62,754 bases of DNA from Bacillus sp. FJAT-27245 (GCF_001273955.1 NZ_LIGI01000001.1:2375032-2437785), one strand, 5' to 3'; shown: positions 52,520 through 61,191, counted from the first letter of the stretch. Numbers and translations: made by a program. The notes: generated by a model not told the origin, from the letters alone.

Positions 52520-53269
52520 ATGAACGGAAATATTCATTCAATCGAAACATTCGGAACGGTCGACGGGCCGGGAATCCGCTACGTGATTTTCACCCAGGGA
52601 TGCCTGCTTCGCTGCCAGTTTTGCCACAATGCCGATACATGGGAAATAGGAACCGGCAGGCAGATGTCCGTTTCTGAAATTATGGATGATTTCCGTTCCT
52701 ATCTTCCTTTCATTGAAGGGTCGGGTGGAGGAATCACGGTAAGCGGCGGTGAACCCCTCCTTCAGGTACCATTCCTGATTGAGTTGTTCAAGGAATGCAA
52801 AAAAGTGGGAATCCATACGACAATCGATTCATCAGGAGGATGTTTTTCAAGCTCAAGGCATTTCCTCGACCAGCTCGACGAATTAATGGAGTATACAGAC
52901 CTCGTCCTGCTTGACCTGAAGCATATTGACCGAAAAAAACATATCAATCTTACAGGCATGGCGAATGACCATATCCTCGAGTTTGCAAAATATTTGTCTG
53001 ACAAAACTATTCCTGTATGGGTTCGGCATGTCCTCGTTCCCGGCGTGACGGACACACATGAAGATCTTAGTAGATTGGGTGACTTTATCGGAACGCTCGC
53101 GAACGTACAAAAGGCGGAAATTCTCCCGTACCATAAGCTCGGCGTGTATAAATGGGAAGCCCTGGGCCACGAATACCCACTCATGGATGTTGAACCGCCG
53201 AGCGAAGAGAAAGTTCAGCAAGCCTATGAGATTATTACAAAGTCGTGGAATGCCCCATCCTTTTTATAA
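52520..53269 (+). CDS. pflA: pyruvate formate-lyase activating enzyme
   Basis: Radical SAM enzyme, 249 aa, that installs the glycyl radical on PflB. The cluster motif CLLRCQFC (residues about 29-36) is followed by HNADTW; GGGITVSGGEPLLQ is the SAM-binding GGE region. AAAGGAGA lies 8 nt before the ATG at 52520. Operon with pflB. Confidence 0.97.
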   Translation: MNGNIHSIETFGTVDGPGIRYVIFTQGCLLRCQFCHNADTWEIGTGRQMSVSEIMDDFRSYLPFIEGSGGGITVSGGEPLLQVPFLIELFKECKKVGIHTTIDSSGGCFSSSRHFLDQLDELMEYTDLVLLDLKHIDRKKHINLTGMANDHILEFAKYLSDKTIPVWVRHVLVPGVTDTHEDLSRLGDFIGTLANVQKAEILPYHKLGVYKWEALGHEYPLMDVEPPSEEKVQQAYEIITKSWNAPSFL

Positions 53270-53339
53270 AGTAACCTTGCATCAGCAGTGGATTTCAGCT
53301 GAATTTCAGATGAACGAATCGGCCCTGATCGTACTATAG

Positions 53340-53372
53340 AGAAAATGCTGTCAGCCGGCAGCATTTTTTCTA
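53340..53372 (+). terminator. terminator after pflBA
   Basis: AATGCTG TCAGCCG GCAGCATT then TTTTCT, about 70 bases after the pflA stop. Confidence 0.8.
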
Positions 53373-53473
53373 TTTACCTTACGTAGATTTTATATATTCA
53401 CACATGTCCTGCATTGTTTCTCCATATTTTCATGTTATTTTAAAAGAAAGATATTCGTTTGGGGGAATGCTCC

Positions 53474-54202
53474 ATGCACCAAATTCTTACAAGCATCAGC
53501 AACTTCCTGAGCACGCCTTTTCTGTCGATGGTGGACCCATCCGGCCAGTTCCCTATACTTGCCGCCTTTCTGCTCGGAATTGTCGGAGCGTTGGCACCAT
53601 GCCAGCTGACGGGTAATATCAGCGCCATCACTTTTTATGGGAATAAAAGCATTCAGGCCCCCGGGCAGACTGCGAACGCCCTGTTTTTTATTTTTGGAAA
53701 AATAGTTGTGTTCTCCTTGCTTGGGTTGTCAGTCTGGGCGATTGGCCGGGAATTCCAGGATACACTGATAACCTTCTTCGCAGCATCAAGGAAAGTGATT
53801 GGCCCATTCATTATCCTCCTCGGCCTGTTTTTGGCAGGGTGGTTTAGATTGGGGTTCCTTGATAAAATATTTTCATTTATCCCCGCCAACCGCTCTGGGG
53901 GGAAGTGGAGTTCATTCCTAATGGGAACGGCGTTTTCAATTTCTTTCTGCCCGACGATGTTCATCCTGTTTTTTATCACATTGATGCCAATTGTCCTAAG
54001 TACCTCATATGGAGTAATTCTTCCATCGATTTTCGCGGTCGGCACCTCCCTTCCGTTAATTGTCTTTTTGATGATTGTCTGGTTCTTTGGGATGGATGGC
54101 GCCCTTTTACGAAAGAGCCGGAAATTTGGCTCCTTTGTCCAAAAAACCGCAGGTGTTTTCCTGATTGTTATTGGCCTTCTCGATACTGTGGCGTATTGGT
54201 GA
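53474..54202 (+). CDS. CcdA/UreH-like membrane protein (sulfite exporter-cytochrome c biogenesis superfamily)
   Basis: A 242-aa protein with six membrane helices. GALAPCQLTGNISAI near 40 holds the Pro-Cys motif of the LysE/DsbD-CcdA-type superfamily, and a second FSISFCPTMFILFF near 160 places another Cys-Pro, giving the duplicated half-repeat of CcdA. It may move electrons (thiol transfer) or metal ions across the membrane. GGGGGA precedes the ATG at 53474 by 7 nt. Proximity to cupredoxin and SCO genes hints at copper or cytochrome assembly, but that is inference. Confidence 0.8.
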   Translation: MHQILTSISNFLSTPFLSMVDPSGQFPILAAFLLGIVGALAPCQLTGNISAITFYGNKSIQAPGQTANALFFIFGKIVVFSLLGLSVWAIGREFQDTLITFFAASRKVIGPFIILLGLFLAGWFRLGFLDKIFSFIPANRSGGKWSSFLMGTAFSISFCPTMFILFFITLMPIVLSTSYGVILPSIFAVGTSLPLIVFLMIVWFFGMDGALLRKSRKFGSFVQKTAGVFLIVIGLLDTVAYW

Positions 54203-54211
54203 ACTTCCATA

Positions 54212-54275
54212 TTGACAACAACTCTCCTCCGTTATAAAGTGTTTATTGTCAACCAATACATAAATTAGGTTAACA
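54212..54275 (+). promoter_or_regulatory. bioY promoter with BirA operator
   Basis: TTGACA (54212-54217), 17-nt spacer, TAAAGT (54235-54240); start predicted near 54247. The dyad TTGTCAACC (54246-54254), 13 nt, GGTTAACA (54268-54275) matches the Bacillus BirA operator in sequence and spacing and covers the start site. Biotin-loaded BirA should repress bioY. Confidence 0.85.
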
Positions 54276-54296
54276 CAACAAAAGGGGAGAGTAGCA

Positions 54297-54875
54297 ATGA
54301 CAAATGATCAATTACGTTTAAGAAGGATGATTCTCGCGGCTTTATTCGCCGCCATAACAGGGGTGCTGGCACAGATGACAATTCCCTTGCCACTTGTGCC
54401 GATTACAGGACAAACGCTTGCGATTGGCCTTGCCGCAACGATCCTGGGCTCCCGTTACGGCACGCTGTCAATTCTCGTCTACCTTGCTTTAGGCGCTGTG
54501 GGCGTGCCTGTTTTTGCCGAAATGAAATCAGGTGTTTCCATTTTATTCGGCCCTACTGGCGGCTACCTCGTCGGCTTTGTCCCTACCGCCTTCCTAATAG
54601 GTTGGTATATGGAAAGGACATCCTTCACGGTGAAAAACGCAATGATTGCTAACACAATCGGGATGATTGTTACGCTGGCTTTCGGAACTTTTTGGCTGAA
54701 AATGTCCGCTGGCCTTGAATGGGCCTCTGCTTTTAAAGGAGGTTTTTATCCATTCATCCCTGTGGGAATCATCAAAGCGGCGCTTGCAGCATCGATTGGT
54801 ATAGGCGTCAGAAGGCGGCTCGTATCTGCCAACCTGCTCCTTCCAGTTCAAAACAACATGAAACATAGTGCTTAA
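54297..54875 (+). CDS. bioY: biotin transporter BioY (ECF S component)
   Basis: 192-aa membrane protein with six helices that binds biotin and docks on the shared ECF energising module. Family motifs PLPLVPITGQTLAIGLAATILGSRYG, LALGAVGVPVF and FGPTGGYLVGFVPTAFLIG are present. GGGGAGAG precedes the ATG. No bioMN or ECF module is adjacent, as in most Firmicutes. Regulation by BirA is predicted from the operator upstream; a GAAGC/GCTTC terminator with TTTTTTT follows at 54879-54905. Confidence 0.95.
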   Translation: MTNDQLRLRRMILAALFAAITGVLAQMTIPLPLVPITGQTLAIGLAATILGSRYGTLSILVYLALGAVGVPVFAEMKSGVSILFGPTGGYLVGFVPTAFLIGWYMERTSFTVKNAMIANTIGMIVTLAFGTFWLKMSAGLEWASAFKGGFYPFIPVGIIKAALAASIGIGVRRRLVSANLLLPVQNNMKHSA

Positions 54876-54877
54876 AT

Positions 54878-54906
54878 AGAAGCTGATTTCCGGCTTCTTT
54901 TTTTGC
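54878..54906 (+). terminator. terminator after bioY
   Basis: AGAAGC TGATTTCCG GCTTCT followed by TTTTTT. Confidence 0.75.
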
Positions 54907-55007
54907 CTGAGCAGCCAACTTGCTCGACATTTTTTTCCATTCATTCACATTGCTTGTTTCCGAATTCTGCTATATACTTTTTTTATCTGCACGAAGGTGG
55001 TGATTCC

Positions 55008-55298
55008 ATGATAGATTTGCTTGTGGAACTGTATGACATAAATGCCTGGACGGCAATCTATACCGGTATCTATCTTGGGATTGCTCTGAAACTCCTGATT
55101 GATGTGGGAACCGAACTATCCTTCGCGGAAATTGAAAAACAGGATACAGGCTTATCCGCGCTGAACCTTTCGGCAATCCAGGATAAGAACTTTAGACAAA
55201 TAGTAAATTCCATACTTATTTGGATCGGAAAATATATACGAATAAAATACGGTTCACACGATGACTCGGAAGAACCGCATTTCCTCCCTGCCAGTTAA
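55008..55298 (+). CDS. hypothetical protein, 96 aa, one membrane segment
   Basis: Not recognised. A hydrophobic, helical segment AWTAIYTGIYLGIALKLLID (about 13-32) is followed by a charged domain with two amphipathic helices, one ending IVNSILIWIGKYIRIKYG. GAAGGTGGTGA precedes the ATG. It is 26 bp upstream of yidC in the same direction and could be cotranscribed, hence possibly linked to membrane protein insertion; that is only context. Confidence 0.65.
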   Translation: MIDLLVELYDINAWTAIYTGIYLGIALKLLIDVGTELSFAEIEKQDTGLSALNLSAIQDKNFRQIVNSILIWIGKYIRIKYGSHDDSEEPHFLPAS

Positions 55299-55324
55299 CG
55301 CAAATTAACTAACCAGGAGGAAAT

Positions 55325-56107
55325 ATGAAACATAAAAATAGTCTTTTATTGTCAACTATCCTTTTCATTGCAGTTATCGCCATGACTGGCTGCTCATCTT
55401 CTTCAAATGGGGATGCGGGCTTTTTTACAAGATTCATCGTCCATCCATTCGGATCGGCCATCCATTTTTTCGGTGAGCTGTTCGGGGGGAATTACGGACT
55501 CGCGATTATCCTGATTACCTTTATCATCAGGCTTGCGCTGATGCCACTCATGCTCCGCCAATATAAAAATCAATTGGCCATGAAAAGCAAAATGGACAGC
55601 CTGAAGCCGGAACTAGATGCATTGCAAAAGAAAATCAAGGCTGAAAAGGACCCTGCCAAGCAAAAGGAATTACAGAGCCAGACCTTTGCACTGTACCAAA
55701 AGTATGGTGTCAACCCTTTGAACATGGGGTGCCTGCCAGTCCTGATTCAAATGCCGATTCTAACAGGCTTTTACTATGCGATTCGCAGCTCATCGGAAAT
55801 AGCATCCCATAAATTCCTTTGGTTCAGCCTTGGAAGCCCGAATATGATCATTACCCTAATTGCCGGGCTTATCTATTACCTGCAATTCAAGGTATCCCAA
55901 TCAAGCATGCCTGCCCAGCAGCAGGAACAAATGAAGTACATGGGGCTTCTGTCGCCGATTATGATCGTCATGTTTTCCTTGAAATCGCCAGCCGCCCTTC
56001 CGCTTTACTGGACAGTCGGCGGTGCGTTCCTCATTTTGCAAACGCTGATCAGCAGACGCCTTTACCAGATTCCCAAGGCAGAGGCGAAAGTTTCTCTACA
56101 AAAATAA
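55325..56107 (+). CDS. yidC: YidC/Oxa1 membrane protein insertase (lipoprotein form)
   Basis: 260 aa. The signal peptide ends in the lipobox MTGC (Cys about 23). Five membrane helices and the conserved hydrophilic-groove Arg in TFIIRLALMPLMLRQ follow; GCLPVLIQMPILTGFYYAI and LPLYWTVGGAFLILQ complete the Oxa1/YidC pattern. B. subtilis has two paralogs, SpoIIIJ and YqjG; I cannot say which this is. AGGAGG precedes the ATG. Confidence 0.95.
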   Translation: MKHKNSLLLSTILFIAVIAMTGCSSSSNGDAGFFTRFIVHPFGSAIHFFGELFGGNYGLAIILITFIIRLALMPLMLRQYKNQLAMKSKMDSLKPELDALQKKIKAEKDPAKQKELQSQTFALYQKYGVNPLNMGCLPVLIQMPILTGFYYAIRSSSEIASHKFLWFSLGSPNMIITLIAGLIYYLQFKVSQSSMPAQQQEQMKYMGLLSPIMIVMFSLKSPAALPLYWTVGGAFLILQTLISRRLYQIPKAEAKVSLQK

Positions 56108-56108
56108 A

Positions 56109-56152
56109 AACAACAACCTTCCCGGAAATAAATTCGGGAAGGTTGTTTGTTT
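56109..56152. terminator. terminator after yidC
   Basis: AACAACCTTCCCG and CGGGAAGGTTGTT arms around GAAATAAATT, with T run TTGTTT. Confidence 0.85.
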
Positions 56153-56178
56153 AGAATTAATCGATAACACTCGTGGAG

Positions 56179-57378
56179 TTAGTCATGGGTTGTTGACTTT
56201 TCCAAAAGGCGGATTGCCGATTGGACCATCAGCTGAACACCGATTTTCATTGCTTCTTCATCAACCATGAATTTCGGATGGTGCCACATTTCTTTTATTC
56301 CCTTCGCTTCATTGCCGGACCCCAGCCAGACATAACATCCAGGGACTTCCTGCTGGTAAAAGGAGAAGTCCTCCCCGCCCATCGTTGGCTCGGCTACAAC
56401 TGTTTTTTCCTTTCCGACAATCGTTTCCGAAACTTCGCGGACAATCGCTGTAACCCCCGCGTCATTAAAGACAGCAGGCAATAGGAATTGATAATCAATC
56501 TCTACATCCCCGCCAAGCGCGGAGGCTGTATTTGTCACAACCCGCTTGAAGGTTTCAGCTATCTTACGCCTTACCTGTTCATTGGATGTCCTAACTGTCC
56601 CCTTTAGCATTGCGGTATCTGGGATGACATTGTTCGTCGCACCCGCCTGGAATGAACCAATTGTTACAACTGCTGACTCCTTCGCGGAAATTGTCCTGCT
56701 CGCGATTGTTTGCAGCTGCCCGACAATCGCGCTGCCGATGACGATCGGATCGATTGTTTTCTCCGGAAGTGCTGCGTGCCCGCCTTTTCCCTTAATGGTA
56801 ATCCAAAAATCATCGACACTAGCCATTAGAAACCCTTCTTTGACTCCAACAGTGCCTGTTGGCAATTCCGGGCTGTTATGAAGGCCAATGATTGAGTTGA
56901 CTCCTTTAAGAAGTCCTTCCTTAATCATTCCTTCCGCACCGCCTTCAGCTTCCTCGGCCGGCTGGAACAGGATACGGACATTAACGGGAAGCTCGTCGGC
57001 CATTTCCTGCAGGATTACTGCAGCTCCCAGGGCAATGGCCGTATGCACATCATGTCCGCACATATGGCTGACGCCGTCTACTTTCGACCGGAATGGAAGA
57101 TCGGATTCTTCCTGGATTGGCAGAGCATCAATATCCGCGCGAATTGCAACAGTCGGTCCACCGGCATCCCTTCCCTTGATCTCAGCGGCCGTGCCTGTTG
57201 GCATGGTTAGTGGGATAGTCTTTATCCCGCTTTCTTCAAGCCACTTCTTAATTTGTCTTGTCGTTTTGAATTCCTTGTTGCTCAGCTCGGGATACATATG
57301 AAGCTGCCGTCTCATCTCCACCAGCCTAGGAAACAATTGTTCAACTTTATCCTTGATTACTTCGTTTACTGCTGCCAT
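56179..57378 (-). CDS. M20 family amidohydrolase/peptidase
   Basis: 399 aa, cytosolic two-domain metallohydrolase of the aminoacylase/hippuricase branch. Metal ligands: VDGVSHMCGHDVHTAIALG with Cys-Gly-His, QPAEEAEGGAEGMI with the catalytic Glu pair, LHNSPELP and EPTMGGEDFSFYQ. The lid dimerisation domain (about 190-300) has GKGGHAALPEKTIDPIV. Substrate likely an N-acyl amino acid. The ATG at 57378 is chosen for GGGAGG 8 nt upstream. It lies downstream of an amino-acid importer on the same strand. Confidence 0.93.
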   Translation of the reverse strand: MAAVNEVIKDKVEQLFPRLVEMRRQLHMYPELSNKEFKTTRQIKKWLEESGIKTIPLTMPTGTAAEIKGRDAGGPTVAIRADIDALPIQEESDLPFRSKVDGVSHMCGHDVHTAIALGAAVILQEMADELPVNVRILFQPAEEAEGGAEGMIKEGLLKGVNSIIGLHNSPELPTGTVGVKEGFLMASVDDFWITIKGKGGHAALPEKTIDPIVIGSAIVGQLQTIASRTISAKESAVVTIGSFQAGATNNVIPDTAMLKGTVRTSNEQVRRKIAETFKRVVTNTASALGGDVEIDYQFLLPAVFNDAGVTAIVREVSETIVGKEKTVVAEPTMGGEDFSFYQQEVPGCYVWLGSGNEAKGIKEMWHHPKFMVDEEAMKIGVQLMVQSAIRLLEKSTTHD

Positions 57379-57550
57379 TAAATTTTCCTCCCAAAGAATA
57401 CCACGGGTTATCATTTTAAAAAGTCCACCCGGAGGGGTCGTAAAATTAAGCCATTATCCTTTTAAAACTACCCTATTGCCTGCCACTTTGGCAATTGGTA
57501 TTTCGCAGACAGCCCCGGATTTTTTGCAATCTTAAGTTCGTTGCGGCCAA

Positions 57551-58210
57551 TTATTCGTACACGCTTACCCTGCGTTCAATTTTTCCAACCATTGCTGTCA
57601 TAAAGGTTGTTAGCAATAAATAGATTGCCCCGACCATAATAAAAATCTCCATATAGCGGTATGTGCTGCTGATGATTTGCTGCCCTGTCCGAAGCAGATC
57701 ATAGAGCGCAATTGTTGAAACTAGCGACGATTCCTTAATCAAGGCAACAAACTCATTTCCAAGTGGCGGCAGCATGCGGCGGAAAGCCTGCGGAATAATG
57801 ACATAGCGCATTGCCTGGCGGTAATTAAGCCCTAGGGACCTTGCAGCTTCCATTTGCCCTTTGTCAATTGACTGAATGGCGCCCCGGGCAATTTCCCCGA
57901 TATAGGCGCCCGCGTTCAGCGAAAGTGCAATGCAGGCAGAAACGAACGGCGGCATCGTCAGCGCGCTGAACATCGATGGAATCGCGAAGTGGATAACAAA
58001 CAACTGCAGCAATAGCGGCGTTCCGCGGACCGCCCAAACATATAACCCGCTGATTTTCGAAAAAAACTTTACCTTTGATACCCTTCCAAGCCCAAGGAAC
58101 AAGCCGATGATACTGCCGGCTGCAATCCCGATAACAGCAATTTCAATTGTCACGAGGGCCCCTTTCAGCAAATAGGGGAGATACGTAAGAGCAAATGTGA
58201 AAAAATCCAT
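57551..58210 (-). CDS. polar amino acid ABC transporter permease
   Basis: 219-aa His/Glu/Gln-type permease with five helices. The N-terminal YLLKGALVTIEIAVIGIAAG and the EAA loop GQMEAARSLGLNYRQAMRYVIIPQAFRRMLPPLGNE (key part EAARSLGL) are diagnostic. It follows its binding protein by 34 bp. No ATP-binding subunit is adjacent, the same situation as yckAB in B. subtilis, so it must borrow one. Confidence 0.93.
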   Translation of the reverse strand: MDFFTFALTYLPYLLKGALVTIEIAVIGIAAGSIIGLFLGLGRVSKVKFFSKISGLYVWAVRGTPLLLQLFVIHFAIPSMFSALTMPPFVSACIALSLNAGAYIGEIARGAIQSIDKGQMEAARSLGLNYRQAMRYVIIPQAFRRMLPPLGNEFVALIKESSLVSTIALYDLLRTGQQIISSTYRYMEIFIMVGAIYLLLTTFMTAMVGKIERRVSVYE

Positions 58211-58244
58211 TGTTTTCCTCTCTCCTTCATCCTGCTTAAAGTGT

Positions 58245-59075
58245 CTATTGTCTGGTTACATCCTCCCCAAACCATTTATTGCTGATCTTTGAGAATGTAC
58301 CATCTTCTTTTAATTTTTGAACAGCATCATTCAATGCTTTTTCAAGCGAATCATCGTCTTTCCGGACCGCGATCCCGACTGGCATCTTCAAGAATGGATC
58401 TCCTGCTACATCAAAAACTTTCGGTTTAAGAGTCTTATAATACCTGCCTACCGCCTCTGCGACGATGACCCCTTCAACCCGCCCAAGCGCAAGGTCATTA
58501 AAGACATCCGTGTAGCCGTTATACGCCTTCAATTCCTTTACTCCATCAATCTCTCTTGCCGCGCTTTCACTTGTCGAACCCATCTGGACCCCGACCTTTT
58601 TCCCTGACAAATCTTCCTTTGTACGAATATTTAGCGGGTTGCCGCTTTGAACTGCAAGAATCTGGCCCAATCGCAAGTATTCAACAAAATCAACTTTCTG
58701 TTTCCGCTCTTCGGTAATGCCCATTGAAGACATGATGATGTCATAGCGTTTTGCATCTAGTCCTGGCAGGATTCCATCCCATGCTGTCGGGATAAAATTC
58801 GCCTTGACTCCAAGCTCCTCGGAAACCGCCTTTGCGAGGTCAATATCAAAACCAACCAATTCATTTTTGTCGTTCCTGTAATTCATCGGTGGGAACGTAT
58901 CGTCAACGGCGATTGTAATCTCGCCCTTCTTCTTTATTTCTTCCAGCGTGTTCCCGTTCGTTGCGGACTTCTCCGCGGCTTTGCCTGCTGCTTCCGGAAT
59001 GTCCTGCTTTGCCCCACAGGCGGTTGCCATTAATGCCACCATAAGGATAAGTACAAACTTGAATGCTTTTTTCAT
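58245..59075 (-). CDS. polar amino acid-binding lipoprotein
   Basis: 276 aa, lipobox MATAC (Cys about 20), then a type II periplasmic-binding fold: ITIAVDDTFPPMNYRND, FDIDLAKAVSEELG, WDGILPGLDAKRYDIIMSSM, ITEERKQKVDF. The pattern suits glutamine or cystine binding. GAGGAATCATC precedes the ATG. It forms a two-gene unit with the permease. Confidence 0.93.
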   Translation of the reverse strand: MKKAFKFVLILMVALMATACGAKQDIPEAAGKAAEKSATNGNTLEEIKKKGEITIAVDDTFPPMNYRNDKNELVGFDIDLAKAVSEELGVKANFIPTAWDGILPGLDAKRYDIIMSSMGITEERKQKVDFVEYLRLGQILAVQSGNPLNIRTKEDLSGKKVGVQMGSTSESAAREIDGVKELKAYNGYTDVFNDLALGRVEGVIVAEAVGRYYKTLKPKVFDVAGDPFLKMPVGIAVRKDDDSLEKALNDAVQKLKEDGTFSKISNKWFGEDVTRQ

Positions 59076-59090
59076 GATGATTCCTCCTCT

Positions 59091-59122
59091 AATTCTTTAA
59101 TTCTCTAATTCTCTAATTCTTT
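59091..59122. repeat. four tandem 8-bp repeats
   Basis: AATTCTTT, AATTCTCT, AATTCTCT, AATTCTTT in direct tandem, just upstream of the binding-protein ribosome site. It probably arose by slippage and lies in the leader of the amino-acid ABC operon. Confidence 0.7.
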
Positions 59123-59556
59123 AGCGAGATAAAGTTATGTTGTTTATTTTAGCGGGGAATTTTCTATTTTGCAAGAATTTTTTATGGAAAGATTCATATT
59201 CAAAACCTATCCTGCTAAATAAAGCGATATTAGGGAAAGTTATAATACAGAAAATAAAAAAAGCTTCGTTCCATGATAAAACAAAGCTTTTCCCGCCAAA
59301 CACGGATTTATGGAAAGTATTTTTTGATGACGGTCCTGTTAATCAGGAACTAAATTTGAAACAAGAAATTAGGGGAGGATATGTGGAAAAAATTATTTTA
59401 GGAGGGTTTTGATGATTACTTAATCCTTATTTCTCCATCCAAAGTCAACTGATGATAAAGGATGATACTATTAATAATGTAACATGCTCATTACCGTAAA
59501 AAATCGTTTTCATTTTCCTTTAAAAATAAATAAGGAAGCACCGAATCCGGCACTTC
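59123..59556. other. gene-poor region with decayed-looking mini frames
   Basis: About 430 AT-rich bases. A 91-codon plus-strand frame (59137-59412) has no ribosome site and poor protein character. Near its end, GGGGAGG precedes a six-codon frame (MWKKLF) and AGGAGG then precedes a three-codon frame ATG ATT ACT TAA at 59411. This may be a remnant of a lost gene start. A terminator-like GGAAGTGCCGGATTCGGTGCTTCC lies at 59533-59560 for the crcB message (arms GGAAG and CTTCC). Confidence 0.45.
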
Positions 59557-59558
59557 CT

Positions 59559-59900
59559 TTAAAGCCACTCTCCTAGCAAGAGTCCTATATAAACCAATAA
59601 AATACCGCCTGCCAAGCTTGCGGCCATGTATCGAAGGCGGAGATTTCTGCCGGGCGCCTTAACCAGTTCAAGCATGAACGTTGAAAACGTCGTAAGGGCG
59701 CCCGTAAAGCCAATCCCGAATAAGGCATATACGTTACCGCTAGCCGCTTTGCCCGCCAAAAAACCAAGCAGCAAACAGCCGATGAAATTCGCAAGCATCG
59801 TGCCGACCGGAAAAGCTTCCTCCCTATTCAGCCGGCGGGAAAAAAACATCCGGCAGACAGCCCCGAGAAAACCTCCAACCGCAATCATTAGCAAATTCAT
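59559..59900 (-). CDS. crcB: CrcB/Fluc fluoride channel subunit, second gene
   Basis: 113-aa protein with four helices of the Fluc family, which exports fluoride as a dual-topology dimer. GGFLGAVCRMFFSRR at the N-terminus, ANFIGCLLLGFLAG, and FTGALTTFSTFMLE carry the family Asn, Gly and Phe-box residues. It overlaps the preceding crcB by 4 bp; paired genes are usual and give opposite-topology subunits. Confidence 0.94.
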   Translation of the reverse strand: MNLLMIAVGGFLGAVCRMFFSRRLNREEAFPVGTMLANFIGCLLLGFLAGKAASGNVYALFGIGFTGALTTFSTFMLELVKAPGRNLRLRYMAASLAGGILLVYIGLLLGEWL

Positions 59901-60280
59901 CTTTGCATGCCCCCTCTTTTCACAAAAGCGGTCCTATATCCAAGCCAGGAGAGAAGGAACCCGCCTGCCAGACTGACGACTAAATAGGCAAAAGAGTAAA
60001 AATAGTGCCCGGATTCCATAAGCTTAACCAACTCCAGGCAAAAGGTTGAAAAAGTTGTATACGAACCGAGAAGCCCCGTTGAAAAAGCGGCGGATAGACG
60101 CGGATTCAGCTTTTTAAAACCGATGAACCTTGCGGTGAACCAGCCAAGCACGTAAGACCCAGTCAGGTTGACGAACAATGTTCCATAAGGGATCACCGAC
60201 TCAGGCGAATGAAGATATGTAAGGAAATAGCGAAGTATGCTGCCCATTGCACCGCCAATACCGACAAAGACATATATCAT
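59897..60280 (-). CDS. crcB: CrcB/Fluc fluoride channel subunit, first gene
   Basis: 127 aa, four helices. GGAMGSILRYFLT, GTLFVNLTGSYVLGWF and STGLLGSYTTFSTFCLE show the Fluc motifs. It starts 16 bp after the GNAT gene's stop codon and overlaps the second crcB. I see no fluoride (crcB) riboswitch directly ahead of it, so it is probably transcribed from the GNAT gene's promoter or a weak internal one. Confidence 0.94.
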   Translation of the reverse strand: MIYVFVGIGGAMGSILRYFLTYLHSPESVIPYGTLFVNLTGSYVLGWFTARFIGFKKLNPRLSAAFSTGLLGSYTTFSTFCLELVKLMESGHYFYSFAYLVVSLAGGFLLSWLGYRTAFVKRGGMQR

Positions 60281-60296
60281 GAATTAACACATTCTT

Positions 60297-60896
60297 TCAC
60301 TGCGAAATTTGTTTACCCTGGCCCAGCCTCTTCAGCAGTCCCTCTTTTACCGCTGGCCACTCGGAAGCAAGGATGCTATACACAATCGTATCCCTGATAA
60401 ATCCATCCTGCAGCTTCCTCTCCTGCCTAAGGACGCCTTCTCTTACTGCGCCAATCCGTTCGATTGCCCTTTGCGAGACAACGTTCCTCCCGTCCGTTTT
60501 TAGCTGCACCCTGTTGAACCCAAGTTCCTCAAAAGCTGTTTCCAAAAGCAGATATTTGCACTCTGTATTTACGGCTGTCTTCCATACGATTGGGTTCAGC
60601 CAGGTCCAGCCGATTTCAAGGCTTTTGTTTTGCTGGGATATATCAAGGTATCGTGTGCTCCCGATTATCTTCCTATCCGATTTTCTTCGTATGATGAAGG
60701 GGAACTGGACACCTTTCTTTTTTTCCTCTAGGGCGGCTTTAATCACCTGTCCCATTTCGGCTTTTGTGGAAATTTTCGTGGCCATGAACCGCCAGATTTC
60801 AGTTTGCTTTCCAGCCTCCCACAACTCATTAGAATGGCCGGTTCCCATCTCTTCCAAAATTACATAATCCCTTATAATTGGCACGCGAAAGATCAT
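60297..60896 (-). CDS. GNAT acetyltransferase, RimJ/RimL type
   Basis: 199 aa, single acetyltransferase domain: IIGSTRYLDISQQNKSLEIGWTWL and NRVQLKTDGRNVVSQRAIERIGAVREGVLR with the acetyl-CoA loop N-x-x-S-x-x-A-I-E-R-I-G. Substrate unknown; relatives modify ribosomal protein N-termini or small molecules. ATG 60896 with GGGGGAG 9 nt upstream is preferred. Probable operon with the crcB pair. Confidence 0.88.
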   Translation of the reverse strand: MIFRVPIIRDYVILEEMGTGHSNELWEAGKQTEIWRFMATKISTKAEMGQVIKAALEEKKKGVQFPFIIRRKSDRKIIGSTRYLDISQQNKSLEIGWTWLNPIVWKTAVNTECKYLLLETAFEELGFNRVQLKTDGRNVVSQRAIERIGAVREGVLRQERKLQDGFIRDTIVYSILASEWPAVKEGLLKRLGQGKQISQ

Positions 60897-60925
60897 GAGC
60901 TTCATCTCCCCCTCAGGTCCTGCAA

Positions 60926-60958
60926 ATGCAAAAAGCCGCCGGGTTAACCGGCAGCCCA
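60926..60958 (-). terminator. terminator after DUF6501 gene
   Basis: Minus-strand GCTGCCGG TTAA CCCGGCGGC followed by TTTTTGC, directly after the stop codon. Confidence 0.85.
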
Positions 60959-60959
60959 A

Positions 60960-61166
60960 TTAGCTTTCCTGAAAATATTCCTTGTAATATCCACCAACTT
61001 TACCGGTATTGTCTACAACAAAATAAAACTCATCCGTTTCATTTTTAACGTCATAAACGTTACCTGGCGTCAGGACATTGTTGACGATGTATTTTTTTGC
61101 GTTGGCGTGAACACATTTCACTTTTTTAACAGTTTCTTTTTCTTGCCAATCCAAATGCCTCATCAT
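60960..61166 (-). CDS. DUF6501 family protein, 68 aa
   Basis: A small soluble beta-rich protein: VKKVKCVHANAKKYIVNNVL, GNVYDVKNETDEFYFVVD and GKVGGYYKEYF match the DUF6501 family of Bacillales. Function unknown. AAGGGGG precedes the ATG at 61166; the next Met (residue 2) is equally possible. It has its own terminator. Confidence 0.8.
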   Translation of the reverse strand: MMRHLDWQEKETVKKVKCVHANAKKYIVNNVLTPGNVYDVKNETDEFYFVVDNTGKVGGYYKEYFQES

Positions 61167-61191
61167 ATGGCCCCCTTATAAGTATATGACA

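Noticed and set aside
60281-60296. Fluoride riboswitch for the crcB pair
   Set aside because: Only 16 bases separate the upstream GNAT gene from crcB and no fluoride-aptamer consensus is seen upstream of the GNAT gene either.
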